Below, in pieces: positions 52,848 through 61,514 of a DNA stretch of 64,000 nt; the first letter of the stretch is position 1; each line of letters begins with the position of its first letter. The position numbers were made by a program, and so were the translations under genes. The DNA lies in contig CAIJLW010000084.1 in NCBI GenBank assembly GCA_903821685.1, positions 16,516-80,515 of the forward strand, written 5' to 3'. The notes under the pieces were generated by a model. The model was given only the letters and a program-made list of their open reading frames with translations. It did not search any database and was not told where the DNA came from. Source of the stretch: an uncultured Sphingomonadales bacterium (GTDB lineage: Bacteria > Pseudomonadota > Alphaproteobacteria > Sphingomonadales > Sphingomonadaceae).

Positions 52848-55040
52848 ATGATAAAAAAGCTTTTGGTCGCAGCAGCGTTTGCAGGCGCGGCATTGTTATT
52901 GGGTTCCTGCCAAAAAGGGGGGCTAGAGTCTGATAATTCAGCGTTTGCCGCGATTGATGGTGATTATCTGAAAACCGGCGGCGATGGGTCCAATTGGGCA
53001 ATGACCGGTTTCAATTATGACGAACAACGGCACAGTCCGCTCACGCAGATCAATGACAGCAATGTGCAGGATCTGGGCATCGCTTGGTTTGCCGACCTCC
53101 CCGATGCGCGCGGCCAAGAAGCGACCCCAGTGGTGGTTGACGGCAAGATGTTTGTATCGACGGCATGGTCGAAAGTCTTTTCCTATGATGCCAAAACCGG
53201 CAAGCCATTGTGGAGCTTCGACCCCAAAGTCGACAAAGCGCGCGGCGTCAAAGCCTGCTGCGACGTCGTCAATCGCGGCGTCGCGTTTTGGAAGGGCAGT
53301 GTTTTTGTTGGCACAATTGATGGTCGCCTGATTTCACTTGATGCCAGCACCGGAAAGCAAAATTGGAGCGTCCAGACGCTTGATCTCAAATCCAACGGCA
53401 CGATCACGGGCGTACCGCGCGTCGTGAAGGACAAGGTCGTTATAGGCTTCGGCGGCGCGGAATTTGGCGCACGGGGCTACGTCACGGCGTATGATGCAGC
53501 CACTGGCGCGCAAGCTTGGCGTTTCTACACGACGCCAAACCCGACGGGCAAGCCCGACAATGCCGCGAGCGACGACATCCTGAAAACGGCAGCAACCAGT
53601 ACGTGGAGCAGCAAGCCCAAAAAGGGTGACTGGCGTGAAAGCGGCGGCGGCGGAACGGTTTGGGATGCTATTGTTTACGATGCGGAGCTGGATCAGCTCT
53701 ATCTGGGCGTTGGCAACGGCAACCCGTGGAACCACGGCATTCGTTCAAATGGCGAAGGCGATAATCTGTTCCTGTCCTCCATTGTCGCGCTAAAACCGGA
53801 TACGGGCAAATATGTCTGGCATTATCAGGAAACACCCGCCGAAAGCTGGGATTATACCGCAACGCAGCCTATCATATTGGCCACAGAAAAGCGGGACGGC
53901 AAGGATCGTAAGGTTCTATACCATGCGCCCAAAAATGGCTTTTTCTTCACGATCGACCGCCTGAATGGCAAGTTGTTGTCCGCAAACCCGTTTATTGACG
54001 GCATCACCTGGGCGACGGGTTACGACCTGAAGACCGGACGGCCGATGGAGAACCCCGCAGCGCGATATGAAAAAACTGGTAAGCTTTATTTGGCTAACCC
54101 GTCCGCGCTTGGTGCGCATAACTGGCACCCGATGAGCTATAACCCGGCCACTCGCCTTGTTTATATTCCTGCTATGTACATCGGCGGCGCGTATCTCCCA
54201 CCAGTTGCGCCAAACGAACAGGAGCGTAAGCCTATTGGTTTTAATGTCGGCGGGGCAATGGCCACGGCCGACCTTCCCGATGACACCAATTTCGTAAAGG
54301 CCGTGAAAGCAGCAACGACAGGCAAGCTGGTTGCGTTCGATCCAAAAACAGGCAAAGCAAAATGGGCTGTTAACCATCCTGCATCCTGGAATGGCGGCAC
54401 GATGACCACTGCCGGAAACCTAGTATTTCAAGGCACAGCGATGGGCGAGTTCCGGGCGTACGCTGCGGACACAGGCAAGCAATTGCTAAACCTTAATGTG
54501 CAGTCAGGGGTGCTCTCGGGCGCCTCGACCTATGCCGTTGATGGCGAACAATATGTCGCGTTCATGACCAGCAAGGGCGGCGCATTCCCGCTTGTGTCGG
54601 GTTATGCCGGTGCAACCAGTGCCTCGGTGCCCAACCTGCCCCGTTTGATCGTGCTCAAGCTGGGTGGCAAGATTGCGCTGCCCGCCTTGCCGAAAACGCC
54701 GCCTTATGTCTGGGCACCGCCCAAGCAGTTCGGCACACCAGCCGATATCGCAGCAGGTGGATCAAACTTCCAGCGCTATTGCCTTGTCTGCCACGGCCCA
54801 GGTGCGGTTGGAAACGGCGTCCTGCCCGATCTGCGCAAATCTGGGGCCATTGCAGATGCCGCAGTCTGGAAATCCGTTGTCATAGACGGAATACTGAAGG
54901 GCAACGGGATGGTCAGCTTTAGCTCCGTGCTTACCCCGAAAGAAGCAGAACAAATGCGCGCTTATGTTGTGAGCCGCGCGCATTACGCCAAGACAAACGA
55001 CGCCGCTTTGGGCGGGGGGAGCAAAAAGGCGGTCAAGTAA
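52848..55040 (+). CDS. Lipoprotein quinohemoprotein alcohol dehydrogenase (PQQ-dependent)
   Basis: This 730-residue periplasmic enzyme oxidises alcohols with PQQ and a fused cytochrome c domain. A lipoprotein signal (AALLLGSC, Cys21) anchors it. The beta-propeller begins AAIDGDYLKTGGDGSNWAMTGFNYDEQRHSPLTQI; adjacent cysteines C137 and C138 (VKACCDVV) are the disulfide against PQQ. Blocks such as GNGNPWNHGIR, WHYQETPAESWDY and GGTMTTAGNLVFQGT match type II quinohemoprotein ADHs. The C-terminal heme site is CLVCHGPGAVGNGVLPDLR. PQQ biosynthesis genes are not in the window, so PQQ must be made or imported elsewhere. Confidence 0.93.
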   Translation: MIKKLLVAAAFAGAALLLGSCQKGGLESDNSAFAAIDGDYLKTGGDGSNWAMTGFNYDEQRHSPLTQINDSNVQDLGIAWFADLPDARGQEATPVVVDGKMFVSTAWSKVFSYDAKTGKPLWSFDPKVDKARGVKACCDVVNRGVAFWKGSVFVGTIDGRLISLDASTGKQNWSVQTLDLKSNGTITGVPRVVKDKVVIGFGGAEFGARGYVTAYDAATGAQAWRFYTTPNPTGKPDNAASDDILKTAATSTWSSKPKKGDWRESGGGGTVWDAIVYDAELDQLYLGVGNGNPWNHGIRSNGEGDNLFLSSIVALKPDTGKYVWHYQETPAESWDYTATQPIILATEKRDGKDRKVLYHAPKNGFFFTIDRLNGKLLSANPFIDGITWATGYDLKTGRPMENPAARYEKTGKLYLANPSALGAHNWHPMSYNPATRLVYIPAMYIGGAYLPPVAPNEQERKPIGFNVGGAMATADLPDDTNFVKAVKAATTGKLVAFDPKTGKAKWAVNHPASWNGGTMTTAGNLVFQGTAMGEFRAYAADTGKQLLNLNVQSGVLSGASTYAVDGEQYVAFMTSKGGAFPLVSGYAGATSASVPNLPRLIVLKLGGKIALPALPKTPPYVWAPPKQFGTPADIAAGGSNFQRYCLVCHGPGAVGNGVLPDLRKSGAIADAAVWKSVVIDGILKGNGMVSFSSVLTPKEAEQMRAYVVSRAHYAKTNDAALGGGSKKAVK

Positions 55041-55057
55041 AACTGCTGCCCATGAAT

Positions 55058-55090
55058 CTGGCATCTGCCTAAAATTTAGGCAGATGCCAG
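55058..55090. repeat. Long perfect palindrome after the alcohol dehydrogenase gene
   Basis: Sixteen-base arms ctggcatctgcctaaa and its inverted copy, with one base between, make a 33-base palindrome that starts 17 bases after the stop at 55040. As RNA it would form a stem of about 14 pairs. No T run follows, so it may be a rho-independent-like hairpin, a processing site or a protein-binding dyad. Confidence 0.6.
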
Positions 55091-55134
55091 CGCCTCGATA
55101 ACCTGAAAATCCAGTGTTTGTGTGTAAGTTGATC

Positions 55135-55150
55135 TGGCACGATACTTGAT
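55135..55150 (+). promoter_or_regulatory. Sigma-54 (RpoN) -24/-12 promoter candidate for glnB-glnA
   Basis: tggcac (55135-55140), five bases, then ttga (55146-55149) fits the -24/-12 consensus (tggcac-N5-ttgc) at all but the last base. It lies about 65 bases before glnB, the usual position. NtrC binding sites upstream were not recognised. Confidence 0.6.
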
Positions 55151-55152
55151 AA

Positions 55153-55551
<399 letters not shown>

Positions 55552-55597
55552 AAAATCCAAATCATTCAAAAAAGACAAGCAAAAGAAGGAACGCACT

Positions 55598-57010
55598 ATG
55601 GGCACTTCAGCCAAGGACATTATCAAGCGCATTAAGGACGAGGAAATCGAGTGGGTCGATGTCCGTTTCACCGATCCCAAGGGCAAGTGGCAGCATCTAA
55701 CGATGTGCGCTGGCGTCATTGGTGAAGATGAGCTGGAAGACGGCCTGATGTTTGACGGTTCGTCGATCGAGGGCTGGAAGGCAATCAACGAATCCGACAT
55801 GATCCTTAAGCCAGATCTTGAAGCGGTGTACATTGATCCGTTCTCCGCAACGCCGATGATGATCATTTTCTGCGACATCGTAGAGCCATCGACTGGCGAA
55901 CTGTACAGCCGCGACCCACGTTCGACCGCCAAGCGCGCGGAAGCCTATCTGAAAACAACTGGCATTGGTGATACAGTCTATGTAGGCCCAGAGGCTGAAT
56001 TCTTCATGTTTGACGATGTGCGTTTCGAAAATAGCTACAGCACATCCTATTACAAGATTGACGATATCGAACTACCCACCAACAGCGGTACGAAATATGA
56101 AGGCGGCAACATGGGGCACCGCCCACGTGCCAAGGGCGGCTACTTCCCCGTAGCACCTGTTGATAGCGCGATGGATATCCGTGGCGAGATGGTTTCGACC
56201 ATGCTGGAAATGGGTCTGCCTTGCGACAAGCATCACCATGAGGTTGCCGCGGCTCAGCATGAGCTTGGTTTGACCTTTGGCACGCTGACAGAAACCGCTG
56301 ACCGCATGCAAATTTACAAATATGTCGTGCATCAGGTGGCACATGCATATGGCAAGACAGCAACGTTTATGCCCAAGCCAATCAAGGAAGATAACGGTTC
56401 GGGTATGCACACCCATTTGTCGATCTGGGAAGGCAAAACACCTCTCTTTGCTGGTGACGGTTATGCCGGGCTCTCCGACATGTGCCTGTATTTCATCGGC
56501 GGCATCATCAAGCATGCCAAGGCGATCAACGCTTTTTCAAACCCGACAACGAACAGCTACAAGCGTTTGGTTCCAGGCTATGAAGCACCGGTTTTGCTTG
56601 CATATTCGGCGCGGAACCGTTCGGCCTCGTGCCGTATTCCCTATGGCGCAGGTTCCAAGGCCAAGCGCGTGGAAGTGCGCTTCCCTGATGCTATGGCAAA
56701 CCCGTATCTATGCTATGCCGCTTTGTTTATGGCCGGCCTTGACGGCATCCAGAACAAGATCCACCCTGGCGAGGCGATGGACAAGAACCTGTATGACCTG
56801 CCACCTGCAGAGCTTGCGCAGGTTCCAACCGTTGCTGGTTCGCTTCGTGAAGCATTGGATTGTCTGGCCGCAGATCACGACTTCCTGTTGAAGGGTGACG
56901 TGTTCTCGAAGGACCAGATTGAAAGCTATATCGAATTGAAGATGGAAGACGTCGCCCGTTGGGAAATGACGCCAAGCCCTGTCGAATTCGACATGTACTA
57001 TAGCTACTGA
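55598..57010 (+). CDS. glnA: Glutamine synthetase type I
   Basis: GlnA assimilates ammonia into glutamine. The 470-residue type I (dodecameric) enzyme begins [30 protein letters not shown] and contains [13 protein letters not shown], the metal/ATP blocks [11 protein letters not shown] and [38 protein letters not shown] and the adenylylation Tyr in NLYDLPP, so PII/GlnE control by adenylylation is expected. The ATG at 55598 follows GAAGGAA; upstream in-frame codons overlap glnB. A strong terminator follows at 57036. Confidence 0.97.
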   Translation: MGTSAKDIIKRIKDEEIEWVDVRFTDPKGKWQHLTMCAGVIGEDELEDGLMFDGSSIEGWKAINESDMILKPDLEAVYIDPFSATPMMIIFCDIVEPSTGELYSRDPRSTAKRAEAYLKTTGIGDTVYVGPEAEFFMFDDVRFENSYSTSYYKIDDIELPTNSGTKYEGGNMGHRPRAKGGYFPVAPVDSAMDIRGEMVSTMLEMGLPCDKHHHEVAAAQHELGLTFGTLTETADRMQIYKYVVHQVAHAYGKTATFMPKPIKEDNGSGMHTHLSIWEGKTPLFAGDGYAGLSDMCLYFIGGIIKHAKAINAFSNPTTNSYKRLVPGYEAPVLLAYSARNRSASCRIPYGAGSKAKRVEVRFPDAMANPYLCYAALFMAGLDGIQNKIHPGEAMDKNLYDLPPAELAQVPTVAGSLREALDCLAADHDFLLKGDVFSKDQIESYIELKMEDVARWEMTPSPVEFDMYYSY

Positions 57011-57035
57011 TCCCGACGCATCGGATCACTAGCTA

Positions 57036-57074
57036 AAGGCCCGGCAGTTGGGGGACTGCCGGGCCTTATCTTTT
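57036..57074 (+). terminator. Rho-independent terminator after glnA
   Basis: Perfect 13-bp arms aaggcccggcagt and actgccgggcctt close a G-rich loop, and the T run ttatctttt follows. It begins 26 bases after the glnA stop. Confidence 0.93.
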
Positions 57075-57106
57075 ACAACTGCTATGCGGGCCTTTGATTA
57101 GGCAGC

Positions 57107-57706
57107 TCAGTAATTGCGGGCTTGGCGCCAGTTTTTGTCAAACCGTCTGGTCAACCGATCAAGGCGTTTTTCAAGCATCTGCGCTTCACGCTGCGTAAAG
57201 CGACCATCGCGGTTGAACTGGCGGTTCTGGGCCTCAATCGCGGTCAGCTCGCGGCGGGCATATTGGGCACTATTTTGAGTGATACGCCGCGATTGCAACC
57301 CGGAACGCACATATTCACGCATCCATATGATGCGCGTCGAAATATCGGTAGGCATCTGCCCAAGGTCATAGGGTCCCGTGCCTGGACGATATTGGTTATC
57401 GTTTGATTGATGATTGTCGACACGTGCCGAGATCCAGCGGCCCCAGGCGTCATAATGGCCGGAAGCGGTGCGGCAATAGCCAAGGTTTGATATGAAAACT
57501 TGATTGCCTACAACTGCGCCAACGATAGCACCGATAATGGAACCTTCGGTCTTGTCGCCACGCCCAGCAATCACATTGCCAAGCACGCCGCCTGCGTCTG
57601 CTCCAACGGCCGTGCCGATGATGCGGCCATTCCCATCACGTCGGCAACCATCATCCTGCGCGGAGGTAACGGCAAGGGTGAGCACGGCAAGCGCAATAGA
57701 TTCCAA
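57107..57706 (-). CDS. Glycine-zipper membrane-associated protein
   Basis: The 199-residue product carries a glycine zipper 2TM motif: GRIIGTAVGADAGGVLGNVIAGRG and EGSIIGAIVGAVVGNQV, which suggests membrane or outer-membrane association. The C-terminal half is a basic, arginine-rich helix (RDGRFTQREAQMLEKRLDRLTRRFDKNWRQ). The only start in frame is TTG at 57706, immediately after an in-frame TAA, and the N-terminus lacks positive charges, so the 5' end may be damaged or the start may be the GTG at 57685. Function unknown. It lies beside a LuxR-type remnant; both may be remains of a rearranged region. Confidence 0.7.
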   Translation of the reverse strand: MESIALAVLTLAVTSAQDDGCRRDGNGRIIGTAVGADAGGVLGNVIAGRGDKTEGSIIGAIVGAVVGNQVFISNLGYCRTASGHYDAWGRWISARVDNHQSNDNQYRPGTGPYDLGQMPTDISTRIIWMREYVRSGLQSRRITQNSAQYARRELTAIEAQNRQFNRDGRFTQREAQMLEKRLDRLTRRFDKNWRQARNY

Positions 57707-57765
57707 GCCTTAATGTTTGACTCAGCGGTCGTTCGGAGATCCCTTTTGCGGGCGAAAGGACCTTT

Positions 57766-57915
57766 CTAGAACTCGTCTTCGACAGCGATGCGAATGACAT
57801 CAGCTGAGGTGGCGGAACCCAAACTTGCCATGAATAATGCACGATGCGTTTTGACTGTCTGCTCGCTGAGACCAAGGCTCAATGTCGGAGCGGCCAAAAT
57901 TTGTAGATCCGCCGA
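57766..57915 (-). pseudogene. C-terminal remnant of a LuxR/FixJ-type regulator
   Basis: The minus-strand frame up to TAG at 57766-57768 encodes NSADLQILAAPTLSLGLSE followed by QTVKTHRALFMASLGSATSADVIRIAVEDEF. LGLSEQTVKTHR followed by an amphipathic helix is the GerE/LuxR recognition region at the end of FixJ-type response regulators. No receiver domain or start codon is found upstream on this strand; the codons before the helix do not match the usual LTPREREVL block well. It is a decayed fragment, located between the glycine-zipper gene and the rhodopsin promoter. Confidence 0.6.
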
Positions 57916-58130
57916 GTTATTCCATGGTTGGCGTATCCCGTAAGCCCGATAGACGAGGCATTGCAGGCAATGATGATAGCGCGCGGGCGCGGATCGCTAA
58001 CAGCTGGCGGCTAATGTGGCCAGGAACATCTCGGTCGCATCGCCCCTACACTAGAACTCGCTTAAAGCGTTGATCGTTAAGGCACTGAACCGCCACGGCA
58101 ATATAGGAAAAGCATAGTATAAAGGATAGG

Positions 58131-58158
58131 TTGACACATCTAATCCATCGGTTAAAAT
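58131..58158 (+). promoter_or_regulatory. Sigma-70-type promoter for the rhodopsin gene
   Basis: A perfect -35 box ttgaca (58131-58136), 16 bases, then taaaat (58153-58158; five of six consensus bases). The start of transcription would be near 58165, with a leader of about 40 bases that ends in a strong AAAGGGGGAAAGAC ribosome site before the ATG at 58205. Confidence 0.65.
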
Positions 58159-58204
58159 TACCTCACCCGACATCCGTAATGGGGTCGCTAAAAGGGGGAA
58201 AGAC

Positions 58205-58960
58205 ATGGAAAATCTAACTTTTGGCCAATATTCATTGGTCTATAACGCGTTTTCATTCACATTTGCCACCATGGCAGCGGCTACGCTGTTTTTGTGGCTT
58301 GGCCGGTCGCAAGTGGGGCCAGCCTACAAGACCGCGCTTACCATTTCCGGCTTGGTTACAGCCATCGCCGCATATCACTATTTCCGCATTTTCGAAAGCT
58401 GGGAAGGTGCATATTCCGTTGAAGGCGGCATCGTGACCGCAAGCGGCTATGCATTTAACGACGCCTATCGTTATGTCGATTGGTTGCTGACCGTGCCATT
58501 GCTTCTTATCGAACTTATCCTCGTGATGCGTTTGAGCCAAGACGAAACCGTATCGAAGTCGTTCAAGCTCGGCGGAGCAGCAGCGCTCATGATCGTCTTG
58601 GGCTACCCAGGTGAAATCGCAACTGACATTCCGACCCGCGTATTGTGGGGCACATTGTCGGCAATTCCTTTTGTCTACATCATGTGGCAATTGTTTGCCG
58701 GTCTGGGTGCATCGATCAACAGCCAGCCAGAAAATGTACGCGAACTGGTGAAGAAGGCACGCTTGTTGACCTTCGCATCATGGGGTTTCTACCCGATCGT
58801 ATACATGATCCCTTACACCAACCTGAGCGGTTCAGATGTAACCGTGGGCGTACAAGTCGGCTACACAATCGCTGACTTGATCGCAAAGGCAGGCGTTGGC
58901 GTACTGATCTACATGATCGCGGTACGCAAGTCGCAAGCCGAATATGGTGACAAGGCCTAA
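58205..58960 (+). CDS. Proton-pumping rhodopsin, xanthorhodopsin-like, with candidate carotenoid fenestration
   Basis: This 251-residue seven-helix protein binds retinal at Lys228 (IADLIAKAGVG) and should pump protons out of the cell in light. The acceptor/donor set is D92, T96 and E103 in YRYVDWLLTVPLLLIELI, the DTE pattern of proton pumps; the tuning residue (D+8) is Leu100, as in green-absorbing forms. His58 in AAYHYFRIFESWEG is the proton-acceptor partner seen in proteorhodopsin (H75) and xanthorhodopsins. Aligning FVYIMWQLF with the green proteorhodopsin helix places Gly149 at its F152, the position that is Gly in antenna-binding xanthorhodopsins. blh follows. Confidence 0.96.
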   Translation: MENLTFGQYSLVYNAFSFTFATMAAATLFLWLGRSQVGPAYKTALTISGLVTAIAAYHYFRIFESWEGAYSVEGGIVTASGYAFNDAYRYVDWLLTVPLLLIELILVMRLSQDETVSKSFKLGGAAALMIVLGYPGEIATDIPTRVLWGTLSAIPFVYIMWQLFAGLGASINSQPENVRELVKKARLLTFASWGFYPIVYMIPYTNLSGSDVTVGVQVGYTIADLIAKAGVGVLIYMIAVRKSQAEYGDKA

Positions 58961-58977
58961 GTGAAGCACTGGACGTG

Positions 58978-58993
58978 CGCCGCCTCGGCGGCG
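58978..58993 (+). other. GC hairpin in the rhodopsin-blh gap
   Basis: cgccgcc (58978-58984) and ggcggcg (58987-58993) pair perfectly with a two-base loop, 17 bases after the rhodopsin stop. Actual folding would open the innermost pair. It could block transcript degradation or act in attenuation. Confidence 0.5.
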
Positions 58994-59004
58994 TACACTC
59001 CTAT

Positions 59005-59913
59005 ATGACTACAATTTTATACCCGCATTCTACAGGCGCAACATTTCCAAAAATGTTGCGCCTGTTTGCGTTACCGGTAACCACTCTGCTGCTGGTTATC
59101 ATTGATCGCTTTTGGGGCGGCATGAACGGCACGCATGTCAATATGCTCGCCGCTGTAGCAATCGTACTTGCAGGAATCCCACACGGGACGCTTGACGTTG
59201 AAATCGCTGCTGCCCATTTTGGGCGAAAGGGGATTGCCGGTAAGGTCAAGATTATCGGCGGCTATCTGGCATGCGCGGCGGCCATGGTGCTTTTATGGCT
59301 GCTACTTCCTGAACTTGCGCTCATCGCCTTTCTTCTCATCTCTATCATCCATTTCAGCCGTGATTGGCGCGGCGGGGTAGACCCGTTTTTGGCTATGATG
59401 GTCGGGTGGGCATTGGTGGCGCTGCCCGCGCTCGCAAGCCCCGGCGATGTAGCCACAATATTTGCAGCGCTCACTGGCAGCCAAAATGGTACTGTAATCG
59501 CCGCCCTACTTGGGGCAGCTTCTGTCCCGGCAGCATTGGGAAGCTTGGTCTTCGCATATTGGGCGTTCAGCCATAATGATAAGCAAAGCGCACTTGAGGT
59601 ACTTGCCTGCATCGCAGCAGCATTGTTGCTGCCGGCACTGGTGGCATTTGCGGTATTCTTCTGCGGGCTGCATTCCCCTCGGCATATGGCTGATGCATTG
59701 CGCGAGACTGGCGCCCTTTCATCCATTAAAAAAGCAGTAATCATTGCCGCAGTGTCGGCGCTGTCACTTGGATTGGGCGTCTTGATGTTTCTGTATCAGG
59801 GCGACGTTCCTGCGGATATGGGCGTGATTCGGTCCGCCTTCATCCTGATATCTACGCTGACGGTTCCGCATTTCATTCTTGAACATATATTGTCTGATAA
59901 GAAGCGCGCCTAA
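59005..59913 (+). CDS. blh: Beta-carotene 15,15'-dioxygenase, Brp/Blh family
   Basis: Blh is a membrane enzyme that splits beta-carotene into two retinals, supplying the rhodopsin cofactor. The product has about seven hydrophobic segments and the histidine motifs of the family: LAGIPHGTLDVEIAAA, ISIIHFSRDWRGG, WAFSHNDKQ and CGLHSPRHMADALRE. A final helix ends VPHFILEHILSDKK. The start is unsure: the ATG at 59005 (302 residues) or the ATG at 59053 (286 residues), the latter inside a hairpin arm; neither has a strong ribosome site. A 44- to 92-base gap from rhodopsin contains two hairpins. Carotenoid synthesis genes are not in this window. Confidence 0.92.
   Translation: MTTILYPHSTGATFPKMLRLFALPVTTLLLVIIDRFWGGMNGTHVNMLAAVAIVLAGIPHGTLDVEIAAAHFGRKGIAGKVKIIGGYLACAAAMVLLWLLLPELALIAFLLISIIHFSRDWRGGVDPFLAMMVGWALVALPALASPGDVATIFAALTGSQNGTVIAALLGAASVPAALGSLVFAYWAFSHNDKQSALEVLACIAAALLLPALVAFAVFFCGLHSPRHMADALRETGALSSIKKAVIIAAVSALSLGLGVLMFLYQGDVPADMGVIRSAFILISTLTVPHFILEHILSDKKRA
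59033..59064 (+). other. Strong hairpin overlapping the possible blh start
   Basis: Arms caggcgcaacattt (59033-59046) and aaatgttgcgcctg (59051-59064) are exact inverted copies with a four-base loop. The second arm contains the ATG at 59053 and is followed by tttgcgtt. If that ATG starts blh, it is hidden in the stem; if the ATG at 59005 does, the hairpin lies in early coding sequence. Confidence 0.7.
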
Positions 59914-59987
59914 GACGCCGTGTTCAACGCCCTTGCCTCGCGGGGCAAAGCGCGGCACATCGATGGTGTCTTAATTGGGAGTATACT

Positions 59988-61298
59988 ATGAGAATCCGCG
60001 CCCTGATGCTGTGCAGCAGCGTCGCCCTTGCAGCCCTTTCGTCAACGGCTCATGCACAGTTATCTGCGCCCGAAACGAACATTGTCGCCACTATAGACAC
60101 CGAATATGAGCGCTCGGTTGCCTTGCTTGAGCGGCTGGTAAATCAAAATTCGGGCACGATGAATTTTGCTGGAGTGAAGACGGTCGGCGACATGATGCGC
60201 GCCGAATTGGAACCTTTGGGTTTCAGGGTCGAATGGATAGACATGGCTAAGGCTGGACGTGCAGGTCATCTGATCGCGAGCAAGCCCGGCAAAAAGGGTG
60301 CCAAGAAATTGCTTCTGATTGCCCATCTTGATACTGTGTTCGAGGCGGATAGCCCGTTTCAAACATTCGTGCGCAATGGCGACGAAGCAATGGGGCCGGG
60401 CGCTGGCGATGACAAGGGAGGTATGGTAGTCATTGTGTCCGCCCTACGTGCCATGAAAGTGGCTGGCACGTTGAAAGACGCTGCGATCGAAATCCATATG
60501 ACTGGGGATGAAGAAGACTCAGGCGACCCAATCGAAGTCACACGCGCTTTATTGATTGCTGCTGGCAAGACTGCCGATGTCGCACTGGATTTCGAAGGGC
60601 TATCAATTGAGAACGGCAAGGACATGGGTGTGATATCCCGTCGGTCATCAAACAGCTGGAAATTGGAGGTATTGGGCGTCACTGGACATAGCTCGTTGAT
60701 ATTCGATAGCACTTATGGCGATGGTGCAGCATTTGAGTTAGCGCGCATTCTACACCGCTTCCGTACCGAATTGCCGGAACCGAACTTAACGTTTAACGTT
60801 GGCTTGGTAGCTGCCGGACAAGAGGCAAGCCTTGATGCCGACGGCGTGCGCATCAGCGCAAAGGGCAAGACGAATATCATTCCCGGCATTGCCCTTGCGC
60901 GTGGGGATTTCCGAACATTATCGGAAGAACAGAGCGCCCGCGTCCGGAAAAAAATGCTCGCTATCGTTGCAATGTCTGCGCCCAAGGCCAGCGCTAAAAT
61001 CACATTTGACCAAGGCGGCTACCCCGCGATGGCACCAACTGATGGAAACAAAGCCTTGCTGGCGCGTCTGAACATAGTGAACCGCGATCTGGGCCTTTCT
61101 GAACAACCGCTACTTGATCCGTTGAAGCGCGGCGCAGGCGACATCAGCTTCGTCGCCAATGATGTCGATGGCCTAGTAGGTCTCGGCGCATTCAGCACGG
61201 GTGACCATGCTCCCGGCGAAACGGTAGACCTTGCGAGCATCAAACGGCAGGCCAAGCGTGCAGCCATATTGATGACGCGCTTAACACACGGGAAATAG
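59988..61298 (+). CDS. Exported M20-family metallopeptidase (glutamate carboxypeptidase-like)
   Basis: This 436-residue dizinc hydrolase of the M20 family resembles carboxypeptidase G2-type enzymes that cleave C-terminal glutamate or acyl-amino acids. It has a signal peptide (LMLCSSVALAALSSTAHAQ), the first zinc ligand HLDTVF with Asp, PGAGDDKGGMVV (bridging Asp), the general base in GDEEDSG, a distal Glu/Asp in LDFEG and terminal His in FSTGDHAPGE. The dimerisation lid lies in the middle. It acts in the periplasm. It is 74 bases from blh with no terminator clearly seen between them; after it comes a strong bidirectional terminator. Confidence 0.9.
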   Translation: MRIRALMLCSSVALAALSSTAHAQLSAPETNIVATIDTEYERSVALLERLVNQNSGTMNFAGVKTVGDMMRAELEPLGFRVEWIDMAKAGRAGHLIASKPGKKGAKKLLLIAHLDTVFEADSPFQTFVRNGDEAMGPGAGDDKGGMVVIVSALRAMKVAGTLKDAAIEIHMTGDEEDSGDPIEVTRALLIAAGKTADVALDFEGLSIENGKDMGVISRRSSNSWKLEVLGVTGHSSLIFDSTYGDGAAFELARILHRFRTELPEPNLTFNVGLVAAGQEASLDADGVRISAKGKTNIIPGIALARGDFRTLSEEQSARVRKKMLAIVAMSAPKASAKITFDQGGYPAMAPTDGNKALLARLNIVNRDLGLSEQPLLDPLKRGAGDISFVANDVDGLVGLGAFSTGDHAPGETVDLASIKRQAKRAAILMTRLTHGK

Positions 61299-61457
61299 CA
61301 TTCGGGGATAGCCACAGTCGGGTACAGCTTGGCGTCTCGTAACCTGCGCGTAGCCTTGGCAAACACAGTTGCCATTTAGGAATTGGCGTTTCAACCCTGT
61401 AGCAACATATCAGCCACTCTGCGCAGGAGTACAGCCCTGTGGGAGCTTAACTCATAC

Positions 61458-61492
61458 AAAAAAGGCGGCGCATCCCTGCACCGCCTTTTTTT
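61458..61492. terminator. Bidirectional rho-independent terminator
   Basis: aaaaaaggcgg (61458-61468) pairs with ccgccttttttt (81-92), giving an A-run/T-run flanked stem. It serves the M20 peptidase gene and the convergent exbD gene. Confidence 0.88.
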
Positions 61493-61514
61493 AATCAGTT
61501 TGAACCGTTAGATA

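Noticed and set aside
57882..58073. Plus-strand frame opposite the LuxR remnant
   Set aside because: Arginine- and proline-rich composition is that of an antisense strand; no homology or ribosome site.
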